DNA of 64,000 nucleotides from Paenibacillus assamensis DSM 18201 (GCF_000422445.1 NZ_KE383839.1:4321-68320), one strand, 5' to 3'; counted from the stretch's first letter, positions 39,830 to 50,120 are shown. Made by a program: numbers and translations. Notes: generated by a model not told the origin, from the letters alone.

Positions 39830-40093
39830 ATGCAGCAGGTTGAGGTTATGCGAACGCAGCAGTGTCCATTCGTTGATGTGGTAACTACGAATATGATGGA
39901 AGCGGCCAATAAGCTTGGTATCCCTATACATATTATTGATATTCAAAATAGAGAAGAGTTGTTAAGAATTTCTCCTACTCCTTACGGTATTTATGGTGTT
40001 ATCTATAACTCAAAACTAGTTACTTATCATAGGCTTACCATTCACTCGGCTATGAAAAGGCTTAAAGAACTAATGGTATACAGCCAAAACTAG
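39830..40093 (+). CDS. YoaP-domain (thioredoxin-like) small protein
   Basis: 87 residues. It resembles the C-terminal YoaP-like domain that usually follows a GNAT domain: QQCPFVDVVTTNMMEAANKLGIP, then a central proline-rich turn (SPTPYGIYGVIYNSKLVTY) and a final amphipathic helix. Here the GNAT part is absent: an in-frame stop lies 16 bases upstream of the ATG. It is either a stand-alone domain or the surviving 3' end of a truncated gene. A separate GNAT gene of another subtype follows 72 bp downstream. The ribosome site GGGGAAAAAG is weak. Confidence 0.6.
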   Translation: MQQVEVMRTQQCPFVDVVTTNMMEAANKLGIPIHIIDIQNREELLRISPTPYGIYGVIYNSKLVTYHRLTIHSAMKRLKELMVYSQN

Positions 40094-40165
40094 CAGCACG
40101 GGAGGGTGTGCTTCTCCTTAATTAGAAAATAGTGATACAATTCTGAATATGAAAGGTTGAACGAT

Positions 40166-40657
40166 ATGACGGCATATCACTTTTACCCAATGACCGAAGA
40201 GTATGCTTCTATTATTTGTACTTGGAAGTACTCAGCCCCATACTCCATATACAGCATGGATGATAGCAACGAATGTATTTGCGAGCTCATGAATGACGAG
40301 TATTTTTATGCTTTAGATAGCGATAATCAATTAGTAGGATTTATTTGTATGGGGAAATCGGCTCGTGTGCCAGGAGGTTATCCAACAGGCATCTATGAAT
40401 ATGATGATCGGCTTGATATTGGATTAGGGCTTAGACCTGATTTTACAGGAGGAGGCAGAGGCCAACTGTTTTTGCTGCAAGGTATAGACTATTTGAAGCA
40501 GCATCACCATGCGCAGAACCTTCAGCTGGTTGTAGCAACATTTAATGAAAGAGCGATTACAGTATATGAACGTGCTGGATTCGTGCGTGGAATGAGCTTT
40601 ATGAGCAGGATAGGAAATAAGCAAGTTGAGTTTTTGTCTATGACGTTGGCTTTGTAA
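40166..40657 (+). CDS. GNAT-family N-acetyltransferase
   Basis: 163 residues from ATG 40166 (GAAAGG at 40150-40155; TTG 40157 is a less likely start). The acetyl-CoA-binding motif A is visible as IGLGLRPDFTGGGRGQLFLL, near the canonical R/Q-x-x-G-x-G/A pattern, followed by LVVATFNERAITVYERAGF, the classic motif B region of GNAT enzymes. The substrate (protein N-terminus, amine or antibiotic) is not determinable. It is apparently monocistronic and ends before an 800-bp gap. Confidence 0.8.
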   Translation: MTAYHFYPMTEEYASIICTWKYSAPYSIYSMDDSNECICELMNDEYFYALDSDNQLVGFICMGKSARVPGGYPTGIYEYDDRLDIGLGLRPDFTGGGRGQLFLLQGIDYLKQHHHAQNLQLVVATFNERAITVYERAGFVRGMSFMSRIGNKQVEFLSMTLAL

Positions 40658-41459
40658 AGTACAGCTCTAGTAAATGAAGAGTTAAGGTGGGAGTGGGGGA
40701 GAGTTTATCTATACATGGGTTAGGGTTTTATTTGGTAGCAGAAGATGCCCTGAGAATGAGCAGATTATTATATTGATAGCTATGTAATCCAATCGGATAG
40801 AGAAATAAATATTAGTTAGGTTCGTGGCATTCAGCGAGAATCGACTTAATGCGTGCTGCTACTTTTCTCTAACGAACGCTATTGGCGTTATTTTTACGAA
40901 ATCGGCTATAATTGAATTTTAACGGTTGTCAGTGCGCTTATTTTAGCAATTTTGGCGTGTCGCATCGCTTTTTCTGGCAAATAAGCTCTCTGACAACCTT
41001 TACACCTCAAATTAAGCAAATATAGCCTAAATAGGCTCTGTGGCAGCCGTTAGAGGAATTCTGTAGCAATGTTAGTGCGACAAGGTATAAGAATAATAAT
41101 AGTTGATAGTATGGCATAGTCGAGTGGGCGGTTCCTCCTAAATAGGAGCAATGTCCATTCGAACTATTTTTACCACCAAGAAAATGATTAACTGGCATCT
41201 GGCATGATTGATTTAGATTTTAAATATATGGTTAATCCATTAGCAACTGTTGATGCACGAATAAAATATCGCGGAACTAGGAATAGTGGTTAGTAACATT
41301 TCCTATAACTTCTACTAATCCTATTTAAAAAATTGATCTTTATGACATGAATAATTACAATCTAATATTCTCTTTTCTAATGTATACGGAAAGTATTTCT
41401 CCATGTATAATGATACACGTATTTTTTAGCACTGGTCGATTAAAGGGGAATAACGACAG
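40658..41459. other. 800-bp non-coding gap between the GNAT gene and glpP
   Basis: It holds the nested inverted-repeat element at 40867-41055 (separate entry) and otherwise AT-rich sequence with short meaningless open frames. Upstream of glpP, TATAAT near 41405 in GTATAATGATAC is a plausible -10 box, but no good -35 stands 17 bases before it. Confidence 0.5.
40867..41055. repeat. Nested inverted-repeat element (MITE-like or palindromic intergenic repeat)
   Basis: Outer arms CTCTAACG (40867-40874) and CGTTAGAG (41048-41055) are perfect inverted repeats. Inside them, AACGGTTGTCAG with GCTTATTT (40921-40943) faces AAATAAGC with CTGACAACC (40979-40999), about 20 of 24 positions paired. A diverged copy of the inner right arm (AAATAGGCTCTGTGGCAGCC) precedes the outer right arm. 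It has no coding capacity and no terminal duplication that I could confirm. Such structures are typical of non-autonomous mobile or dispersed intergenic elements; copy number elsewhere in the genome is unknown. Confidence 0.6.
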
Positions 41460-42017
41460 ATGGAGTTTTATAAACAACGAATATTGCCAGCTTCTAGACA
41501 AATGAAAGACTTAGAAAAAGCGATTGCATCTCCATATGAGTATCTTATCCTGTTGGATATCCATGTGGCTCAATTAAAGTATGCTGTTGATATGGTGCGC
41601 AAAGCAGATAAGAAGCTCTTGCTCCACCTAGATTTGATCCAAGGCTTACAAAGTGATGCGTATGCTACAGAATATTTATGTCAAGAGTACCGTCCGTACG
41701 GCATATTGTCGACGAAAGGGAATGTCATTCAACGTGCGAAGCAAAAAGGGGTTGTCGCTGTTCAGCGGATGTTTCTCATTGATAATAGTGCGTTGGAGAA
41801 AAGTTATAAGCTGCTGGAAAAAACACAGCCGGATGTTATTGAAGTACTGCCAGGGGGAATGCCCGATGTTATTCGCAAAGTCAAAGAAAATACACAATTA
41901 CCGATCGTAGCAGGCGGATTTATATCCACACGAGAAGATGTGGAGCGGGCACTGAGTGCTGGAGCGGAAGCGGTAACAACATCGAATAAGCAATTGTGGA
42001 CGAATTATGAAAAATAG
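41460..42017 (+). CDS. glpP: Glycerol-3-phosphate-responsive antiterminator GlpP
   Basis: 185 residues, the normal GlpP length, with the family's TIM-barrel-like features LLHLDLIQGLQSDAYATEYL and DVIEVLPGGMPDVI, and the phosphate-binding-type end PIVAGGFISTREDV and AGAEAVTTS. With glycerol-3-phosphate bound, GlpP stabilises the untranslated leaders of glpFK and glpD mRNAs against termination. Both target leaders with terminators are present downstream (42075-42156 and 44612-44667). The gene is immediately upstream of the glpF promoter, the same order as in B. subtilis. Confidence 0.93.
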   Translation: MEFYKQRILPASRQMKDLEKAIASPYEYLILLDIHVAQLKYAVDMVRKADKKLLLHLDLIQGLQSDAYATEYLCQEYRPYGILSTKGNVIQRAKQKGVVAVQRMFLIDNSALEKSYKLLEKTQPDVIEVLPGGMPDVIRKVKENTQLPIVAGGFISTREDVERALSAGAEAVTTSNKQLWTNYEK

Positions 42018-42020
42018 TGA

Positions 42021-42049
42021 TTGACAACGCTTACAAATATGAATAAACT
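42021..42049 (+). promoter_or_regulatory. glpFK promoter with overlapping cre site
   Basis: The -35 TTGACA (42021-42026) is followed after a 17-base spacer by TAAACT (42044-42049). The 14 bases TGACAACGCTTACA (42022-42035) match the CcpA cre consensus TGWNANCGNTNWCA at every position and cover the -35 box, so carbon catabolite repression by blocking polymerase is expected. Confidence 0.85.
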
Positions 42050-42074
42050 ATGAATTAAGTTAATACTTTGTTAC

Positions 42075-42156
42075 GGAGACTTGGAGATCTACTTTCAGAG
42101 CACATTTATCCTCACAAGGGATAAGATGTGTACTCGATTGTGGGTCTCTTTTTTTG
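42075..42156 (+). promoter_or_regulatory. GlpP-controlled leader terminator/antiterminator of glpFK
   Basis: GGAGAC (42075-42080) pairs with GTCTC at 42144-42148, followed by a run of T. A second hairpin, formed by CACA/TTATCC and GGATAA/TGTG, lies within the loop. It lies in the untranslated leader between the promoter and glpF. By analogy with B. subtilis glp leaders, GlpP plus glycerol-3-phosphate should prevent termination here. Confidence 0.75.
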
Positions 42157-42213
42157 TTCTTCCTAACAGAATAAAATGTAACAACAGTTAGGATTTTACA
42201 GGAGGGGCTTGCT

Positions 42214-43011
42214 ATGTCAGCATTTTGGGCCGAAGTAATTGGAACAATGATTTTGATCGCACTCGGCGGCGGTGTTTGTGCAGGTGTATCACTTAAAAAG
42301 TCTTTTGCTGCAAATTCAGGTTGGATCGTCATTACGTTAGGTTGGGGCTTGGCGGTTGCAATAGCAGCCTATTCCGTTGGTTCGTTTAGCGGAGCGCACT
42401 TAAATCCAGCTCTTACCGTTGGACTAGCCTTCACGGGGAGCTTCCCGTGGGCTGATGTACCGTCTTATATTGTGGCTCAAATGATAGGTGCTATATTAGG
42501 TGCAGTAATTGTATACTTACATTACTTGCCGCATTGGAAAGTCACTGAAGACCCAGCTACAAAATTAGGTATATTCGCAACAGGTCCTGCAATTGATCAT
42601 CCATTTTCAAATGTAATTAGTGAAATGATAGGTACCTTTATTCTCGTTCTTGGCATACTGGCAATCGGTGCAAATAAATTTGCAGATGGATTAAATCCTT
42701 TCATCGTCGGATTTTTAATTGTTAGTATTGGTTTATCACTAGGTGGTACAACAGGTTATGCGATCAACCCGGCACGTGACTTGGGTCCAAGGATTGCTCA
42801 TTTCTTGCTCCCGATCCCAGGTAAGGGGGGCTCCAACTGGAAGTACGCATGGGTTCCTGTAGTAGGACCATTGCTAGGCGGTTCTCTTGGCGGGTTATCT
42901 TATAAAAATGTGTTTCTAGGTGAATCCGATTCGATGTTGTGGTTGGTGTTAGGTATATCGGTGGTTGTTTTAATTGGAGCACAGCTCCTGTCGAAGCGAA
43001 CAGCAAACTAA
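42214..43011 (+). CDS. glpF: Glycerol uptake facilitator GlpF (aquaglyceroporin)
   Basis: 265 residues, six membrane helices. Both aquaporin signature loops are present: HLNPALTVG in the first half and INPARDLGPR in the second, the aspartate after the second NPAR being typical of glycerol channels rather than water channels. It lets glycerol diffuse across the cytoplasmic membrane for trapping by GlpK. ATG 42214 follows ACAGGAGGGG. It is followed after 51 bp by glpK with no terminator between, so the two form one operon. Confidence 0.95.
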   Translation: MSAFWAEVIGTMILIALGGGVCAGVSLKKSFAANSGWIVITLGWGLAVAIAAYSVGSFSGAHLNPALTVGLAFTGSFPWADVPSYIVAQMIGAILGAVIVYLHYLPHWKVTEDPATKLGIFATGPAIDHPFSNVISEMIGTFILVLGILAIGANKFADGLNPFIVGFLIVSIGLSLGGTTGYAINPARDLGPRIAHFLLPIPGKGGSNWKYAWVPVVGPLLGGSLGGLSYKNVFLGESDSMLWLVLGISVVVLIGAQLLSKRTAN

Positions 43012-43032
43012 AGTGCATATTAAATTCATTGA

Positions 43033-44553
<1,521 letters not shown>

Positions 44554-44611
44554 GCTAATTATTATGTTATAATCATTACAAGTTAATAATTGATTCGGTT
44601 GGAGAATAGAG

Positions 44612-44667
44612 AAGCCGCAATTGCACTATCGTCTTGTTAAGAGACTATAGTGTTATTGCGGCTTTTG
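44612..44667 (+). promoter_or_regulatory. Leader terminator/antiterminator of glpD
   Basis: AAGCCGCAAT and CACTAT pair with ATAGTG and ATTGCGGCTT, a near-perfect stem ending in TTTT, in the 150-bp gap upstream of glpD. It can terminate both glpFK readthrough and glpD initiation. A TATAAT at about 44567 may be the glpD -10. The arrangement fits GlpP-controlled antitermination. Confidence 0.75.
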
Positions 44668-44703
44668 TTATTTCGGTCACCGATTGCTCAGGAGGTCATA
44701 CAG

Positions 44704-46371
44704 ATGAAGATGGAATTTAACGCAGCAGGACGTCACGATATATTGCAGTCTATGAAAGAACAGCCTCTCGATGTAATCGTAATCGGTGGTGGTATTACAG
44801 GAGCGGGTATTGCGCTTGATGCGACAACTCGCGGTCTTAATACAGCGTTATTTGAAATGCAGGACTTTGCAGCAGGCACTTCGAGCCGCTCGACGAAGCT
44901 TGTGCACGGCGGGCTGCGCTATTTGAAGCAATTTGATGTAAAGACGGTAGCTGAAGTAGGGAAAGAGCGTGCCATTGTATATGAAAATGGCCCACATGTA
45001 ACGACGCCAGAGTGGATGCTGCTTCCGTTTCATCGTGGTGGGACGTTTGGAAAGTTCAGCACATCGATCGGACTTCGTGTCTATGACTTTTTGGCAGGTG
45101 TGAAACGCAGTGAACGTCGCCGCATGTTTACGGACAAAGAAACAATGGAACGTGAACCGCTATTGAAGCAAGAAGGATTAAAAGGCGGCGGTTACTATGT
45201 TGAATATCGGACAGATGATGCACGGCTGACGATGGAAGTGATGAAAGAAGCGGTAAGTAAAGGCGCAAAAGCGTTGAATTATATGAAAGTAGAGTCGTTT
45301 TTGTACAAAGAAGGTAAAATTGCAGGCGTGCGTGTAACTGATCAAATAAATGGTCATCAACATGAGTTGTTTGCAAACAAGATTATTAATGCAGCAGGGC
45401 CGTGGGTGGATGTGCTGCGAGAGCAAGATGGTTCGCGCATGGGCAAGCGTCTTCAAATGTCTAAAGGGGTTCATCTTGTCATCGATCAGTCGAAGTTCCC
45501 GCTTAAGCAGGCAATATATTTTGATACCCCTGATGGGCGCATGGTATTTGCCATTCCGCGTGATGGCAAGACGTATGTGGGAACGACGGATACGTTCTAT
45601 AAAGCTGATCCGATCCATCCGGTAATGACTGCAGAAGATCGTACGTACATTATGGATGCGATTCACTATATGTTTCCTACGGTGCAGCTTACGGTGGAAG
45701 ATATTGAATCGAGCTGGGCAGGGGTTAGACCGCTTATTTATGAAGAAGGGAAAAGCGCGTCTGAAATATCGCGCCGTGATGAAATATGGCAGTCTCCTTC
45801 TGGCTTGATTACAATCGCGGGAGGAAAGCTGACAGGTTATCGGAAGATGGCGGAGACGATTGTTAATTTGGTGACAAAGCTCATTCATGAGCAAGATGGA
45901 CGTTCATTTGCGGCAGCAGCAACGAAACATATGCCGATCTCTGGCGGTCATGTTGGCGGTTCTGCATCATTCCCGGATTTTGTGAGCAAGAAGATAAGTG
46001 AAGGTGTAAAACAAGGTTTGGACGTTAAGTTGGCCAAGCGATGGGCACTATTTTACGGTTCCAATGTAGATCGTATGTTTGAGCTGGCACATGATTATGC
46101 TATTGAGTCGGAGCAAGTTGGTCTTCCGCTTGAAGTACTCGCACCGCTCGTATATGCGATGCAGCATGAAATGACGGTGAAGCCGGATGATTTCTTTATT
46201 CGCCGTACGGGAGCGCTGTTCTTTCATATTGAATGGGTACGTCGCTGGAAACAGCCAGTAATTGATTATATGGCAGCAGCGCAAGGTTGGACGGAAGAGC
46301 AGAAGCTGCGATACACATTGGAGCTCGAACAAAGTTTGGAACGCGCAGTGACACCGCAAATCGAAGTTTAG
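44704..46371 (+). CDS. glpD: Aerobic glycerol-3-phosphate dehydrogenase GlpD
   Basis: About 555 residues from ATG 44704, preceded by AGGAGG at 44690-44695; the longer frame opening at 44650 runs through the leader terminator and is wrong. A membrane-associated flavoenzyme, it oxidises glycerol-3-phosphate to dihydroxyacetone phosphate and passes electrons to menaquinone. The FAD-binding VIGGGITGAGIALDA sits near residue 22, followed by GTSSRSTKLVHGGLRYLKQF, the family signature. Further markers are TYVGTTDTFY and GGKLTGYRKMAE. A terminator closes the glp locus. Confidence 0.95.
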   Translation: MKMEFNAAGRHDILQSMKEQPLDVIVIGGGITGAGIALDATTRGLNTALFEMQDFAAGTSSRSTKLVHGGLRYLKQFDVKTVAEVGKERAIVYENGPHVTTPEWMLLPFHRGGTFGKFSTSIGLRVYDFLAGVKRSERRRMFTDKETMEREPLLKQEGLKGGGYYVEYRTDDARLTMEVMKEAVSKGAKALNYMKVESFLYKEGKIAGVRVTDQINGHQHELFANKIINAAGPWVDVLREQDGSRMGKRLQMSKGVHLVIDQSKFPLKQAIYFDTPDGRMVFAIPRDGKTYVGTTDTFYKADPIHPVMTAEDRTYIMDAIHYMFPTVQLTVEDIESSWAGVRPLIYEEGKSASEISRRDEIWQSPSGLITIAGGKLTGYRKMAETIVNLVTKLIHEQDGRSFAAAATKHMPISGGHVGGSASFPDFVSKKISEGVKQGLDVKLAKRWALFYGSNVDRMFELAHDYAIESEQVGLPLEVLAPLVYAMQHEMTVKPDDFFIRRTGALFFHIEWVRRWKQPVIDYMAAAQGWTEEQKLRYTLELEQSLERAVTPQIEV

Positions 46372-46394
46372 ATATTGTCATGTATTTGAAACGA

Positions 46395-46438
46395 TAATCG
46401 CCAAGTCCTCATTTTGTGAGCTTGGCGATTACTGTTTT
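46395..46438 (+). terminator. Terminator of glpD
   Basis: TAATCGCCAAG (46395-46405) pairs perfectly with CTTGGCGATTA (46421-46431), followed by CTGTTTTGTT. The symmetrical stem may also stop transcription from the minus-strand SDR remnant beyond it. Confidence 0.85.
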
Positions 46439-46513
46439 GTTCCGTTGTACTTAAAGTCTAAACGTGATGCTGGAGAAACAAATTTCGCGGACGAAGGCGA
46501 AAAAGACTTCTAG

Positions 46514-46819
46514 CTAACCAAATGGAAGTGCTAAGCGCTGAACGGTGAAAAAGGCTCCCTTTTTGTTAACTGCGAATGTTAGATCGTATGAGCTTTCTGT
46601 TACTTGATCGAATGGTTCAAGTATTGAGATCCTGGCATTCACATGGAGTAAATCTATGTTTCCAAGATGCTGCTTTACATAAGCTCCTAATGCGTGAATG
46701 TCTTCCAAGCTTGACACATCAGACAATACTACATGCACGCGTTCACTACCTAACTCACGTCTTGGCTCTTCGATGTTTTTCGGATTGCGACCTGCAACAA
46801 CTGTAGACTTGGAATTCAC
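46514..46819 (-). pseudogene. Remnant of a short-chain dehydrogenase/reductase gene
   Basis: About 101 residues that match the middle of an SDR: a cofactor-binding strand ([12 protein letters not shown]), [17 protein letters not shown], then [18 protein letters not shown] where the family has N-A-G-I, and the helix around [15 protein letters not shown] where N-x-K-G is usually NTKG. The N-terminal G-x-x-x-G-x-G motif and everything from the catalytic Tyr-x-x-x-Lys on are missing, so it cannot be an active enzyme. No good start was seen. It is a decayed fragment between glpD and the HD-domain gene. Confidence 0.7.
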
Positions 46820-46954
46820 AGGAGCGGCTATGGGTGTAGATAGTCGCTTTAATATGTAGGTATCTTCAGATTACACGGAAGGTACTTACTGGTATAATTC
46901 ATATTAATTTTTACTATGTACGAAACTAGATGAAGCAGAGGGGTAGAAGCGTTA

Positions 46955-47570
46955 GTGAAGCAGCTAAAGAATGTACTTGAACTGATTAAACTTGGCGAAA
47001 AGTTAAAGATGGAGTTGCGTCATAGCTGGTTATCGAATGGTAGAAGAGAAAGTGTAGCGGAGCACACATGGCGTCTTGCCCTAATGGCAATGGCGATTGA
47101 ACCCTATTTACCTAATCAAGTAAACAGTGAGAAGCTGCTCAAAATGATCATTATTCACGACTTGGTTGAAGCTTATGCGAAAGATATTCCTGCATTTGAA
47201 ACGATGAATAATAATGAAGCGAAAGCTTTGAAACATAAAAATGATCGCAGCTATTGAGCAGATTCGAGATATACTTGGCGATGAACATGGTCAGAAGATT
47301 TATGATTACTGGTTCGAATTTGAAGGTAAGGACACGTATGAGGCCAAAGTCGCTAACGCATTAGATAAGCTAGAGGCGCAAATTCAGCATAATGAAGCAG
47401 ATATGGAAACATGGCTGCCAATTGAACACGAAATGACATTCATGTTAGGCAAGCATACCGATTTTGATCCGGTGCTGACTGAATTAAAAAATTTGATTGA
47501 ACAAGAAGGCGAACAGAAGCTTGCAGCCGCGGGCATTGATATAAAAAGGCTTAAGCAGCAAAAAGCCTAA
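46955..47570 (+). pseudogene. HD-domain hydrolase (YfbR-like) broken by a one-base frameshift
   Basis: The first frame (46955-47257, GTG start) holds the N-terminal HD features: SVAEHTWRLALMAM and IIHDLVEAYAKDIP. It then stops 5 codons after an A5 run at 47237-47241. The second frame (47241-47570) continues with MIAAIEQIRDIL, NALDKLEAQIQH (the distal metal-binding Asp) and runs to a normal end. Removing one A from the run joins the two into a full-length HD-domain phosphohydrolase of about 204 residues, of the 5'-deoxynucleotidase-like group. All metal ligands (H, HD, D) remain. So this is a recent slippage mutation, a phase-variable gene or a sequencing error. Confidence 0.8.
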
Positions 47571-47639
47571 AGAAAACGTCCAACATAATCGTTTAATAAG
47601 CACAATAGCACAAGAACATCATAAGAACGATATAACGAT

Positions 47640-47692
47640 AACCCGCAAGATGGAACTTTGAACAAAAGTACCATTTTGCGGGTTGTTTTTTG
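47640..47692 (+). terminator. Terminator after the HD-domain gene
   Basis: AACCCGCAAGATGG pairs with CCATTTTGCGGGTT (one G-T pair) and runs into GTTTTTT. Confidence 0.9.
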
Positions 47693-47712
47693 TATGACTC
47701 ATTTTCACTTTT

Positions 47713-47744
47713 TATTGTAAGTTTATTGTAAGATTGCTGAAAGA
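47713..47744 (+). promoter_or_regulatory. Direct-repeat operator upstream of the first beta-lactamase-like gene
   Basis: TATTGTAAG at 47713 is repeated exactly at 47724 (11-base period) and followed by a weaker TGCTGAAAG. The same pattern stands at 49999-50030 before the paralogue. Two direct repeats spaced by one helical turn are typical of OmpR/PhoB-family response-regulator sites. A -10-like TACAAT lies at 47765. Confidence 0.6.
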
Positions 47745-47834
47745 AGTGAGAAAGATCGGGAATTTACAATACAGATATTACTTGAAAATACAGTCCCAGC
47801 GTTACTTGTTTAACCATACTGAGGAGGTAGGTTC

Positions 47835-49895
47835 ATGAAAAAAAGTAAAAAAGCACTATCACTGCTATGTGCACTTATGATGTTATCCGCTTCACTTCCA
47901 TTGTCTGTTGCAAATGCAGCAGAAGCAGCTCAAGCCCACCAACCAATCCGATATGCAATTGCGCAAGCTAAGCCAGCAGCTAAAAAAGCAGTCATTCCAT
48001 TAACAAAAGCGAATGTAGAGAAGTTTACGAAGGAGTTTTTTGCAAACCCAGAAATTAAAAAAATCGTAGCGGGAGCAGTAGTTACGGTTGTAAAAGGTAA
48101 TGAAGTACTGCTCGAGGAAGGCTATGGTTATGCAGATAAAGAGAAGAAGAAACCAGTAGATTCGGAAGAAACTTTATTTTATATCGGTTCTGTAACAAAA
48201 GTATTTACGGCAACGGCCGTACTACAGCTAGTAGAACAAGGTAAAATTGATCTGAATGCAGACATAACGAAATATTTGGGCGATGTTACAATCAAAAACG
48301 AAACAGGAAGCCCCGTTACGGTAAAAGATTTGCTCACACATACGAGCGGGGTGGAGCATGCGGACACGGGATTTGTGTTTGATGCAAGTTTAGATGCGAG
48401 TCAATATTATTCCATTAAAGATGAATTGTTAAAAAATACATTCCGTATCGTAAATAAGCCTGGTACCGTATACAGCTATGATAATTTCGCATCGCAGTTG
48501 CAGGGATATATCGTTGAGCAAGTAACGGGACAAAAATTCGAAGATTATGCCAAAAAACATATTTTTGATGTGCTCGATATGGAAAATACGAGCTATGTGT
48601 TAGAAAAGGATGAAGCGGATCAATTGGCAAGTTCCTATGATTCGAAAGGGAATAAGCTCAAGCCAGCCGTATTCAAGCCGACAGTTCTGCCAGAGGGATC
48701 CATGTCATCTACTGGCGAGGATATGGCTAATTATATGTTAGCTGTACTAAATGGCGGTTCGCTTGACGGGAAGCGCTTTTTGAGTCAAGATTCCTTGTCG
48801 AAGATGCTCACACCTCAAGTAAGTATTCACCCTAATGTTCCGAATATGACTTACGGATTCGAATTCAACACCCATCATTTATTTAACGGGCATAATTTTG
48901 TTTTAAAGGGTGGCAATTTACCTGGATTTTCTTCTCAGGTTACGTTCCTGCCTGACAAGAAAGTTGGCGTATTTATAAGTGATAACCAAGGAAGCGGCAT
49001 ACGAGAAGTTTATATGTCTGCCTTTATGGATCACTTCTATCCAGATGAGAGACCTGCTCCAATATATTTGAAGCCAACGCAACAACAGCTTGCCAAGTTT
49101 GAAGGTCGCTATAAAAACTTGCGCAGGGGATTTGATGTCACAGAGATTAAAGCGAATAGTGATGGGTCTTTAACTGTAATTGATGGGCTTGGCAGCATGA
49201 TATATCGTCAAGTTGATTCGCTCCTCTTTTTAAGTGAAGATGGCTTGCCATTAGCATTTAAAGAAGAGAATGGTAAGGTGAAGTATATCTATACGTTTCT
49301 TTCCTTTGTCACTTGGTCAGAGAAGCTTGAGGCGCCAGTTGTCTATACAGATGTGACTGGAGACCATGCGTATCGTAAATATATAGATGGTCTAAGTCCT
49401 TTAGTGGCAATAGGTGAGGAAGGTTCTCATACACTGCAACCGGCTAAAGAGATGACACGTGCAGAGTTTGTTCATGTGCTGATGGAATTGTTTGATATGG
49501 GATATCGTAACCACGATAAACCAGCCTTTAAAGATGTGGGGGGACATAAGTATGTGGATGCTATTAATGAGGCGGTTCAGCTCGAAATCATTGATACAAA
49601 GACGTTTAAGAATGGGAAGTTTGAGCCAGATCGAATCATCGAGCGTCAAGAAGCGGCGTTGTGGCTGTATAGTTTCCTAAAAGATTATCCTACGATACCG
49701 AAATCTCCAGTTAAGCTAGCAGGAACGACAGATGAATGGGCGAAAGAAGCGGTACAGTATTTGGCGACCTATGGATTCTATGGCCCAGAAGTGATTAAAA
49801 ACCAAGATGGCTCTATCGATTTCTTATCTAAAAAGGGGCTAAAGCGTCAAGAAGTGGCAGTTATCCTTTACAGACTTGTGTACCCTCATCATTAA
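47835..49895 (+). CDS. Secreted serine beta-lactamase-fold protein with SLH-like C-terminus (copy 1)
   Basis: 686 residues. An N-terminal signal peptide (MKKSKKALSLLCALMM, likely cut after SVANAA) precedes a class C beta-lactamase/DD-peptidase domain (about 55-400). Its catalytic motifs are intact: S119-x-x-K122 in GSVTK, Y215-D-N217, and K358-G-G. A short middle beta-domain follows, then three S-layer-homology-like repeats to the end (for example FKDVGGHKYVDAINEAVQL and EPDRIIERQEAALWLYSFL), which should anchor it to cell-wall polymer. Likely a wall-bound peptidase or esterase of the AmpH/EstB type; true beta-lactamase activity is not implied. ATG 47835 follows GAGGAGG. Tandem paralogue of the next gene. 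Confidence 0.85.
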   Translation: MKKSKKALSLLCALMMLSASLPLSVANAAEAAQAHQPIRYAIAQAKPAAKKAVIPLTKANVEKFTKEFFANPEIKKIVAGAVVTVVKGNEVLLEEGYGYADKEKKKPVDSEETLFYIGSVTKVFTATAVLQLVEQGKIDLNADITKYLGDVTIKNETGSPVTVKDLLTHTSGVEHADTGFVFDASLDASQYYSIKDELLKNTFRIVNKPGTVYSYDNFASQLQGYIVEQVTGQKFEDYAKKHIFDVLDMENTSYVLEKDEADQLASSYDSKGNKLKPAVFKPTVLPEGSMSSTGEDMANYMLAVLNGGSLDGKRFLSQDSLSKMLTPQVSIHPNVPNMTYGFEFNTHHLFNGHNFVLKGGNLPGFSSQVTFLPDKKVGVFISDNQGSGIREVYMSAFMDHFYPDERPAPIYLKPTQQQLAKFEGRYKNLRRGFDVTEIKANSDGSLTVIDGLGSMIYRQVDSLLFLSEDGLPLAFKEENGKVKYIYTFLSFVTWSEKLEAPVVYTDVTGDHAYRKYIDGLSPLVAIGEEGSHTLQPAKEMTRAEFVHVLMELFDMGYRNHDKPAFKDVGGHKYVDAINEAVQLEIIDTKTFKNGKFEPDRIIERQEAALWLYSFLKDYPTIPKSPVKLAGTTDEWAKEAVQYLATYGFYGPEVIKNQDGSIDFLSKKGLKRQEVAVILYRLVYPHH

Positions 49896-49947
49896 GAGTG
49901 AAAGTAAGTAAATTCAATTTTATTAAAATATAGACTATAAAATGTAG

Positions 49948-49992
49948 GCTGTATGATTACATGAACAAAACATGTTTTCATGCAGCTTTTTT
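49948..49992 (+). terminator. Terminator between the two beta-lactamase-like paralogues
   Basis: GCTGTATGATTACATG pairs imperfectly with CATGTTTTCATGCAGC and runs into TTTTTT. A closely related, perfect stem follows the second paralogue, so the terminator was duplicated along with the gene. Confidence 0.8.
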
Positions 49993-49998
49993 ATGCTC

Positions 49999-50030
49999 AA
50001 TTGTAAGATTATTGTAAGGTTACTGAAAGA
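49999..50030 (+). promoter_or_regulatory. Direct-repeat operator upstream of the second beta-lactamase-like gene
   Basis: AATTGTAAG (49999) and TATTGTAAG (50010) repeat at 11 bases, followed by TACTGAAAG and the conserved AAGTGAGAAAG seen before copy 1. Conservation of this block while the surrounding non-coding DNA has diverged supports function. TAAAAT at 50051 is a possible -10. Confidence 0.6.
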
Positions 50031-50120
50031 AGTGAGAAAGACATGTTTTTTAAAATACAAATATTGCCTACAAAAACAGTCATGGAAATGAAGGGTGTGC
50101 CATACTGAGGAGGTATAATC

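Noticed and set aside
41007-41198. 63-codon minus-strand frame in the gap before glpP
   Set aside because: No ribosome site, composition not protein-like, and it overlaps the inverted-repeat element.
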